Positions 56,178 to 64,000 of a DNA stretch of 64,000 bases are shown here, in pieces. Numbering within the stretch: position 1 is the first letter of the stretch; every line of letters begins with the position of its first letter. The notes below the pieces were generated by a model that saw nothing but the letters and a program-made list of their open reading frames with translations, had not been told where the DNA came from and did no database searches. A program made the translations under genes and the position numbers. The DNA comes from Nelumbo lutea (lineage: Eukaryota; Streptophyta; Magnoliopsida; Proteales; Nelumbonaceae): assembly GCA_022828595.1 (NCBI GenBank), contig JAKGHH010000002.1, forward strand, positions 104,157,254-104,221,253, in the 5' to 3' direction.

Positions 56178-57330
56178 GAATCTTGGAAAGTGCAACAGCA
56201 GGCAGCTCACTGCGCCCTACTTGAAGGCAAACTATACAAAAGGTCCTTCACCTTGTCTTACCTCAAGTAACTCTGCCAAGAGGGAGGCAAGTATGTGTTC
56301 CGAGAGATCCACGAAGGCATCTACGGCAACCACCTCAAAGGCAAAGATTTAGCACAAAAAACAATAAGCCAAGGATATTTTTGGCTAACCATGTAGAAAG
56401 ATGCTGCTGAGCTAGTGCAAAAATGTGACTGATGCTAGAAACATTCCAACATCTTTCATCGGCATGCCACAATCCTCTTGGCCCTCAGCAGTCCATGGGC
56501 TTTTACAAAATGAGGAATGGATCTCCTTGGACCATTCCCGCAAGCCACTAACAACAGATAGTACCTCATCATCGTGATAAACTACTTCACCAAGTGGGTC
56601 AAAGCCAAGTCCTTGGCAAACATCACAACCAAGACTATCTAAAGCTTCTTCTAGAAGAACATCATTTGTCGCTTTGGCATCCCCCACATGCTCATCAAAA
56701 ACAATGCCTAACAATTTGAAGACGTGAGGTTCAGAGAATGGTGTGCAAGCCTTGGTATAAAGTAACAATTCAACTCAATCAACTACCCCCAAGCCAAAAG
56801 CCTAGCCAAAATCACTAACAAAACCATCTTGGGTGGATTGAAGACAACGTTGGACAGAGCCAAGGGACTTTAGGCAAATGAATTATACAATGTCCTATGG
56901 GCCTATCGGACAACACCTCAAACTACCAAAGGCAAGACCCCATTTAACTTGACATATGATACTGATGCTATCATCCCAATAGAGATCGGCTAGTCGATGC
57001 TTCGGACCGAGGCATACAATGATGTCGAAAACGATGAAGAGTAAAGAAACAACTTAGACTTTCTAGAAGGTGTTTGAAAGCAAGCTCAAGTCAAAGTCAT
57101 AGCCTATTAGCAAAGGGTCGCCAAATACTACAACTGCCGAGTTAAAGAGCATCACCTCCAAGAAGGTGACCTCATCCTTAGAAAAGCCATGGTGCCCGAC
57201 CCCAGCATTGGAAAACTTGGCCCAATTGGGAAGGTCCCTATAGAACCAAGTAAGTGGTTAGCCCACTGCCTAATACAAATTAAGATGAACAAACACACTA
57301 AGTGAGCAGTGCTACTCCGCTAAGGCAAAG
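56178..57330 (+). pseudogene. Gypsy integrase, degenerate
   Basis: It resumes directly after the nested copia. The zinc-binding part is HEGIYGNHLKGKDLAQKTIS with QKCD-stop-C. The core follows with GMDLLGPFPQATNN, IVINYFTKWVKAKSLANITT, FFxKNIICRFGIPHMLI and LWAYRTTPQTTKGKTPFNLT. The C-terminal part has KHHLQEGDLILRKAMVPDPS-like sequence (here EHHLQEGD). Integrase inserts element DNA into the genome. More than ten stops, and mutated catalytic positions (for example DNG altered to NNA), show it is long dead. Confidence 0.85.
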
Positions 57331-57513
57331 GCACCCTGCAACCTCGTCCATGCACCACTCACCATGCCTCTGCTACACGCAAGCCTATCCTCCAAGTCCC
57401 TAGGGAAGAAAAGCCAGGCAGGCTAAGGCAATCACCTCCCTTCCCTTTTAGCTAAGGAAAGGGGCCCTGAGACCTTAGCGACAAAGGTTGACCTCGGCCT
57501 AACTACCTTAATA

Positions 57514-58601
57514 GGAAATCCTAAGCAATTAACTAAGTAAAAGATAACCAAGTTTTTCCTACAACTCATGCCTCTTCAAAGGAGGGCATTGGCCCCTCGC
57601 ACAAAAAGAAAAAGAGAGAAAAAAAAACAAAGAAAAAGGAGACCTAGATTTCGTAAAAAACTTGGTGTATTTTCCATTGATATCTTTTTGAACTTTGCAC
57701 TTTACAAAAAAATGGCCTCTTATGGGGGAGACCAAAACCATTACAAAAAGATTAATAAAAAATGAGTTATAAGAAGGAGAAAAGACTAAGGACTATACGA
57801 AGGAGGCCCCGGCGACTTCATGCCTTAACGTCCACGTGTTCGTCGGTTGCCTTTGGTTGGGCAAGCTGTTCGTTGCCAACTTGTCCCTCAGCTAGCTCCA
57901 CTACGACCGCTTAGTTGCCCAAAGACTGGATCTCCAACTGGCTAACATCGAAGTCCAAAAGAAGCGCTAGCACTTGAGCCTTAGTGCCTTTGATGCCTTT
58001 GAGGTACGAAGTGACACCAAACTAGGCCATCTCATCCTTATAAGCCTCAAAGGCCCAGGAAATCCTAAGCAAGTAGCTAAGTAAAAGATAACCAAGTTTT
58101 TCCTACAACTCATGCCTCTTCGAAGGAGGGCATCAGCCCCTCGCACAAAAAGAAAAAGAGAGAAAAAAAATAAAGAAAAAGAAGACCTAGATTTCGTAAA
58201 AAACTTGGTGTATTTTCCATTGATATCTTTTTGAACTTTGCACTTTACAAAAAATTAGCCTCTTATGGGGGAGACCAAATCCCTTACAAAAAGATTAACA
58301 AAAAATGAGTTATAAGAAGGAGAAAAGACTAAGGACTGTACGAAGGAGGTCCCGATGACTTCATGCCTTAACGTCCAAGTGCTCGTCGGTTGCCTCTGGC
58401 TAGGCAAGTTGTTCGTTGCCAACTTGGTCCTCAGCTAGCTCCACTACGACCGCTTAGCTGCCCAAAGGCTGGATCCCCAACTGGTTGACATCAAAGTCCA
58501 AAAGAAGCACTTGCACTTGAACATTAGTGCCTTTGATGCCTTTGAGGTACGAAGTGACACCGAACTGGGCCATCTCATCCTTGTAGGCCTCAAAGGCCTA
58601 G
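57514..58601. repeat. 544-bp tandem duplication in the gypsy 3' region
   Basis: Positions 57,514-58,057 and 58,058-58,601 are adjacent direct copies, each starting ggaaatcctaagcaa and ending near cctcaaaggccyag. The copies differ at scattered positions, so the duplication is old but younger than the element itself. It repeats the C-terminal part of the antisense ORF. Confidence 0.85.
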
Positions 58602-59681
58602 AATTCCTCTATAGCCTGAATCAAAGACTCTTGTGCTTGCTACTCCACCTCGTCTAAGGAGGCTCTAGCAGCCCTCTATTGCTCCCTCTTCGCCAAGACA
58701 TCGGCCTCCAACTTCTTTCAGCGCTCATTCTCCTTACAAGCCACTTCGGCCAAGGCCTCTTGGCCAACCGGCGCCTTACCCAACTGGTACTACAATTGCA
58801 AGACCTCCTGCAAAGTTCAGAGCTACTAGAGGAGGACCTCTACCTTATCACATAGGCCGATGATGTAAAAGGACATCTGCAAAGAACAAACCTCCATCAA
58901 ATAAGAAAGCAAAGTAGAGAAGACAATATGACTAAGTACAAGGAAGAACTCTTACCTCAACCAGCCAATCTAGCAGGGTGTCCTTAACCCCTAGATGGAC
59001 ACCTGGGTCCAAGACTACCTATCTCCCGCTAGGAGCATCTCCGTCACTAGAGCTCGACCAATGCCAAGGTTGTTGAGTGTGTCGCCTTCCTTCACATTCT
59101 AGTTCGAGCGGAATACCCTGAAGCCAATAGTGGCATATCATCGTGGGGTTCAGTTGAATGAGGCCCCGACTGCTAAAAGGCCCCAGTTGCTCCCTCCGTT
59201 GGGCGATACCTCACTATTAGCCTCTTGGCCCTCAAAGCTTGAGGGGCTTTGGCTAGACTTTTGGGCGTAGCCTACTTTCTCTTCTCAGCCTTAGCTGGCA
59301 CCTTCGACAAAGGTGGTTCCTTCGCGATAAGCCTCTTTGATGGCCCCTCAGCTAGGCCCGCATGAGTCTGTCCTTCATGGCACTGTCCATTTCTACAACC
59401 AACAAGGAATGCATCAGAATGCTAACAAAGCAAGTTAAAAGGACGACGCAACTAGCCAATAGCAAGAGTGCCCATACCGAGGTGGGCGAGGCTGAGACCA
59501 GCCCACACCAAAGCTTCCTCTACCATTAGGGGCTCAGTGCAAATCGTCCCCATTAGCCACATCTAGATCATCATGGCTGAGACCATCGTTTGGGACAAGA
59601 GACGAAAAAATACCGCTTCTTCCTGTTGTGGACAAACGACAAGTTATCCACTACTTTTCCCCATTGGCTTAGAAGTATCAT
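57780..59681 (-). pseudogene. Gypsy antisense extra ORF (aORF), C-terminal and middle part
   Basis: On the minus strand, leftward from the nested LTR, the frames give RKKRYFFVS (about 59,615-59,590). A long coiled-coil-like stretch follows, with ALAEVACKENERWKKLEAD and REQWRAARASLDEVEWQAQE (about 58,760-58,640), then AFEAYKDEMAQFGVTSYLKG (about 58,600-58,540). An acidic tail VVVELAEDQVGNEQLA comes last and is duplicated with the tandem repeat. Such antisense ORFs between pol and the 3' LTR are known from Tat-lineage plant gypsy elements, and their role is unknown. Several stops are present. Confidence 0.6.
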
Positions 59682-59686
59682 AAACT
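59682..59686. repeat. Target-site duplication AAACT, left
   Basis: This AAACT is repeated at 61,595-61,599 directly after the LTR end. Confidence 0.88.
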
Positions 59687-61594
59687 TGAAGGGATGAGAG
59701 ATCCATCCCATGGATGCCCAAAGATTGCGGAATAAGGGGGCGAATTTCAAAAATTTTTCTCTCCCTTCAACTAAGAATCACACTCTCTATTTAAAAAATC
59801 ATATTTTCAAGGATCATTCTTGAACCTTAAACTGAACCAGATTTGAACCAAAAGGAATAGGAGAGAATTATACCTGATACGGAGAAGCAATATCTCCCAA
59901 CGAAGGTGCTCACGCCCAAGGAATGATCCAAAGACTGTTACCGCTGAAGATGGCGCAGTGCAGGATGGAGCAGAATCAGTAGTGTTCTTCCCCAAAAACT
60001 CTGTCCTTCGCAAGAATCAATAGAATGGTACGTGAGCACAGCTTCCTTTTCAATCCTTTCTCAAAAAACTGATGTCAAGATCCAATCTTGACTTCTCCCA
60101 CAACTGGAGATCGAACTGGCAAACAAGGCGGCAAGAACAGGGAGGTGGCAAGAGAGTATCCGCAGGGTGCAGAATTCTCTCTTCTAAATTTCAGCACTAA
60201 AGAGGATCTTATCTATATCTCCTAAAGGTTGCCACCCCCTCCTTCTTTTGTTAACTTAAAAGATCAGCTTCTAATCCCATTAGGAGGTGCTTATCCAAAT
60301 CATATTTGGATCAACTTTCCCTTCTAGTGATAAAGATAAACCCTTATCTTATCTGTAGATTAGATTAGCTTTCTCCTAATCCCATTAGGAGGTTTCTAGA
60401 TCTGAATCACATTAAGATCTGGACTCTCTGAGTGGATAGGATTAAGACCCTATCCTATCTGCTAATCCATCTCAGAATTCGCCCATTTAATTAACTAAAT
60501 AAATAGCCCAGTTCGAAATGGGCTTTAGGCCCATTAAGCTTATGTGCTCACTTAACCTTCCTAACTGCTGCCCAGTTGGGCTTCCTTGTATGGCGTGGGA
60601 CCCAAGCATTGATCTATACATCAGCCACATGGGTTCGGCCCAGCTTTCGTTACAAGGCCTGGTCGAATACACTGTTAAAGACAGTGCACCCCCTAAAACC
60701 CATCGAATGGGCTCTATGGACCCACCTTGTAACACCCAGGGACTGTGGGCAGATGCAAGATTAGCCCATCAGGTATTATCCTCAATGGCCTTACACTTAA
60801 CCTCTCAGCCCTTAATGATCATACATTGCCCGACAAGAGAGGACATCTCCCTCGGCTGCAAGGAACAGTGTTGCACTCTCTACTTATATGGATCCCGGGA
60901 ATTAAAACATTTTGCAAACATTTTAGAAACCATAATATATATACTTTTATATCTCATATAAAATATACTTTGCAAAACAAATCTCAACGGTTGAAATCGG
61001 CTACCGACAGTCTTGGTTTCCAACAGTGAGAGTGCATCCCCGATCATTACCTTTGTCCGACAAAGGGGCTGATCCTGTCACTATGATCACCCACTTAGAT
61101 GAATTTTCGGATTGTCCCAACATACCCAGGTTTTGACCCCCGCTAAGGATCTCACTGATTGGTACATCAAAGACAGCCCGATCCGACACCTAGTGCAGTA
61201 ACATAATCGAGTCTAGGGGTCGGGTGTAACTTTTCAGTTTTGCTCATCAATCTCCAAGGTCCAGGGCAATACTGGAAATCTGGTCCAGTTCAAAGATTCA
61301 ATTAATCTCACACTGTATGTGCCTAGAGTCTCACCCCGATAGCTGAGATAAGCCACCCCAACTAATTTGGTGGCACCACAGTGTCAGTCTTGTCAGGATA
61401 GGTCTCCCCAGACCGACCCACTAGCTGTGAACATTCTAAACTAACTCGAGTTTCAATAAGTGTCCAGTTTAAGGGTATTACACAGAAACATACCAAGGGA
61501 ACATGAATCAAATATGCACTTTTATTCATTTACAATAAACTCATAAAGTACATCAATTTTGATTGAAGCTAAGGGCATACAAAACTGTCTAACA
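59687..61594 (+). mobile_element. Solo LTR of family L1.9 nested in the gypsy aORF, 1908 bp
   Basis: It starts TGAAGGGATGAG and ends GTCTAACA, with a perfect 5-bp duplication AAACT. It is colinear with 10,417-12,371. It has no internal protein domains. It splits the minus-strand aORF of the gypsy element, so it inserted later. The region equivalent to the TATAAAAA of the other copies is altered here (ccttgtaacacc). Confidence 0.9.
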
Positions 61595-61599
61595 AAACT
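61595..61599. repeat. Target-site duplication AAACT, right
   Basis: This is the right-hand copy of the duplication generated on LTR element insertion. Confidence 0.88.
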
Positions 61600-62130
61600 A
61601 TCCCTAGCGGGATACTTCCTCAAGGCAAACAGACCTCAGAAGATGTTCAAGGTCACAAATAACCCTCGGAAGTGAGCCATTACCAACACAACAACTATGG
61701 TCCTGACCACATTCAGAGCTACTTGACTGAGGGAGATGTTATAATAGTTAAGGATCTCGATGATGAGAAAGTGTATGGGGAAATGGAGGCTAAAGTGGAG
61801 GTAGTGCTTGTGCACACACACCTCCCCCTCGGCCAGCTGTCACAACCTATTGTTGACGCTATGGACCCTAACCATATAGTCCCCAGGAATATGGTACATC
61901 TTGGCAAGAACCCTCACTTACTCCTTACTGAGCTCATTGTCTAGATCGGAGTGTGGGAAACGGATCAGCGTCATGCCTTAGCATTCGGCCTTGGCAAACT
62001 CCTCAAGAGAAGGATCTCCAACTTCCTTTGACTCTACTACTTTAGGATGCACTAGGGCATTCCCCATGGCATCGCCCCTCGGCCTTATGGATCTGATACT
62101 TTCATCAAGAGACTCCTGGCCCCCGCTGGT
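61600..62130 (-). pseudogene. Gypsy antisense extra ORF, N-terminal part (PF04195-like)
   Basis: Minus-strand frames show SGGQESLDESIRSIRPRGDA (about 62,120), then VRVLAKMYHIPGDYMVRV (about 61,920-61,865), then FPIHFLIIEILNYYNISLSQ and VALNVVRTIVVVLVMAHFRG (about 61,780-61,660). This order (YxIPxxYxVR, then FPLHPFxxExLNYYxISxSQ) matches the conserved N-terminal domain of gypsy extra proteins. One stop and a frameshift are present. The rest of the ORF continues beyond the nested LTR at 59.68 kb. Confidence 0.6.
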
Positions 62131-62279
62131 TGCACTCGACGCCTCTAGGGGAGGTCCTCTCCCTCAGTACTTGAACACCAGGCACCCAAAGAGATCTCTC
62201 GGATACTCTAGTCATGTTAGGAAGAATGACTACTGGTGCCACTCATGTTAGGAAGATCGTAATACTCTAGTCTAGAGTC

Positions 62280-62950
62280 AGAATACAACATGGTTTGAGG
62301 AAAAGTCCTTTACCTAGTGAACGAGTTTGAAGGGAAAGATCAAGGGATCGGTTGAATTGGTGGTCAAGGTCTTTGGGATCACAAGCGGAAGCAAGCAAAT
62401 GGTGGAGGTTGGCTCAACCATTGACCCTTTTTAAAGGAAAATGTACGGCCCAGATCACTTTGATCCAATGGTTGAAGAGTTGTCGACCTAATAGCTCAAA
62501 CTGACACATCACATGTGGCATCGACCTCAGGAAGACGAAATGCCGCCAAGCGAATAATACCGTCGAGTGCACGGCCATAGCCAATCAACACTGACATCCA
62601 TCCCGTGCATAGATTCACGATGACACCCGTACGGAGAATGGCCGACAAATGCGGACAGTTCACACATGTGCCAGGCACGGTCCCGTGCTCTTGGCCCACC
62701 ATGGTCATCCAAAGAGGCGAGAAATAACAAAGGAAGTAGTCACCACACAATCACCAAGAAGAGCTCTTAGCAGCTAAGGTTGACGCCTCTGCACCACTGT
62801 ATGACGCTTTCTTCGACTGAAGCTGAGGTCTCTGCCCAACACGCCAATCCAACACCTCCATGAAGTAATGTAGTACTCTCTTCGGCCGAAGCCGAGGTCT
62901 CAACTCAGTGCACAACTCTACCTCGGTCACTACGGCCTCAAGAGTTAGGG
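62280..62950. other. Gypsy 3' untranslated / LTR-proximal sequence, no gene
   Basis: This is moderately GC-rich sequence between the antisense ORF and the recognisable LTR part. Short overlapping ORFs on the minus strand show no family motif. The start of the LTR probably lies here but could not be fixed. Confidence 0.4.
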
Positions 62951-63316
62951 CATCGGTCGGATGAAATCCTAGCCATCCATCCCTAACTGCCTCCAACCAC
63001 TCTATGGCAAGGTCAGCTGTGAAAGGGGGGTGCCCAACTCAAAGTAAAGCAATCTTGCTCATTCTTGCTCTCTTGCATTCATATTCTCGAAAGACCTCGT
63101 GTGAGCTCTTTAGGACTAACCTCTGAGCCTTCATCTCAAGCCTAACCTAACCCTCTCTAAGCACCTAACTAGCTTGACCGTCAAAGTCTTTGCCCCTATA
63201 ATAACATCCAGGGCCTCTGACATGTACTCTTCTCTTACTCACAGGTTAGACCCATCAACTTTGAACATCAACAAAATTACCTTATTGCCCTCGGCCCCAT
63301 CCTTGACAGCAACATG
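62951..63316 (+). repeat. 3' LTR portion of the large gypsy element
   Basis: It is colinear with 15,790-16,158. It contains the ctagcttgaccgtcaaagtc block and ends at gacagcaaca (CA end) near 63,316, after which unrelated sequence starts. No 5' LTR partner survives, because the 5' side of the element is missing. Confidence 0.65.
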
Positions 63317-64000
63317 AATCAATGCCTCAAACAAGTTGGAGACGTACATAGGAGATGTGGGCTGCGGGTGGATGAGCTCTTACATGAGTGTATTAATTAG
63401 TTTCTTTTTATAAACAGTAAATAGAATAACATAGCCAAGACAAAGTAATTTAAACAGTTTCATGATCAGCAAGAATAAGAGGAATTGGTACTAGTGAAGG
63501 GTGAATCCATCGTCGTAAGAAACATGCCATCCTCGTCGACAAGGGGGCGCATTTTCGTCATACTCCGAACAACAGCTCCACCTCTTCTTCCAATTGGCAC
63601 TCCCTGTGTTTGGTCTGCTTCCCTTCTCATTCCATTTGTAGACAATTACTCCACTGCGATCGCTCCACTCACCATCAATCCCTTGGTGTGGCGGGGCTAA
63701 CGCAAACAACCCTTTCTCTCCTGCAGCCACAAGTAGACCCAATAATCATGCAGCAGTTTCATACTAATAACGCAATTAGATAATTGGCATGCCCATTCAC
63801 CATTCTTAATTTCTTATTCTCTCGCTTGCTCAGGACTCTCTTATGAGCACTCTGTCAGACACCTGGCATACATAAAGGAGATAATGTCATCGGGGACTTA
63901 GCTTTAATGGGGAAGACATCTGATAGGTGTGGGTGTCGCCACATTTGGGAGCCTTGTGAGATCACAGATGTTAACTCTCATTCAAAGGTGCTTGGTGAAA
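63317..64000. other. Right edge of window, nothing recognised
   Basis: Opposing ORFs at 63,485-63,700 (plus) and 63,491-63,742 (minus) overlap, and neither shows a motif I can name. Either could be part of an exon of a gene that continues past the window. Confidence 0.3.

Noticed and set aside
63485..63742. Overlapping ORFs on both strands near the right edge
   Set aside because: Neither shows a recognisable motif. I listed the region as unassigned rather than as a gene.
1..64000. CRISPR arrays, bacterial operons, phage or plasmid genes
   Set aside because: The repeats seen are transposon-derived. The gene content is entirely plant nuclear (CNL genes, plant retrotransposons), and no regularly spaced identical repeats were found.

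Overview
The window is nuclear DNA of a flowering plant. It is AT-rich, carries intronless CC-NBS-LRR (CNL, RGA-type) disease-resistance genes, and is otherwise filled with plant LTR retrotransposons (Ty1/copia, Ty3/gypsy with an antisense reading frame), LINE remnants and small foldback DNA transposons. There are no bacterial operons, no CRISPR array, and no rRNA or tRNA gene that I could recognise. The family or genus cannot be fixed from sequence alone.

Layout. 0-9.8 kb: a frameshifted extensin-like gene, a dead LINE ORF1/DUF4283-type gene on the minus strand, an orphan antisense-ORF fragment of a gypsy element and the 3' end of a dead copia element. 9.8-13.2 kb: remnant A of a receptor-like kinase (RLK) 3' region, split by a 1955-bp solo LTR. 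13.2-20.5 kb: MITEs, minisatellites, a gypsy LTR fragment and unassigned sequence. 20.6-25.1 kb: NLR1, a CNL with a long duplicated upstream region, cut off in its LRR by an antisense copia element (25.0-28.9 kb). 28.9-30.8 kb: RLK remnant B. 30.9-33.5 kb: a second copy of the 1.9-kb LTR and a LINE fragment. 33.5-37.6 kb: two tandem copies of the NLR-upstream block. 37.7-41.2 kb: NLR2, the only gene here that looks fully intact (1173 aa). 43.3-44.8 kb: NLR3, a CNL pseudogene with an internal deletion. 45.5-47.4 kb: RLK remnant C. 48-63.3 kb: one old gypsy element (plus strand, with a minus-strand extra ORF near its 3' end) containing a nested copia element (50,675-56,169) and a nested solo LTR (59,687-61,594). 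63.3-64 kb: nothing recognised.

How it fits together. This is an NLR cluster evolving by segmental duplication. NLR units and RLK remnants recur, the three NLRs share a nearly identical NB-ARC block between diverged flanks, and NLR1 and NLR3 have each been damaged in a different way. NLR2 is predicted to encode an intracellular immune receptor. NLR1 keeps its nucleotide-binding motifs but carries Val in place of Asp in the MHD motif, and its protein ends in residues read from antisense copia sequence. These two features are the best candidates for unusual biology in the window. Paralogous empty sites inside the window allow several insertions (a solo LTR and a MITE) to be dated relative to the duplications.
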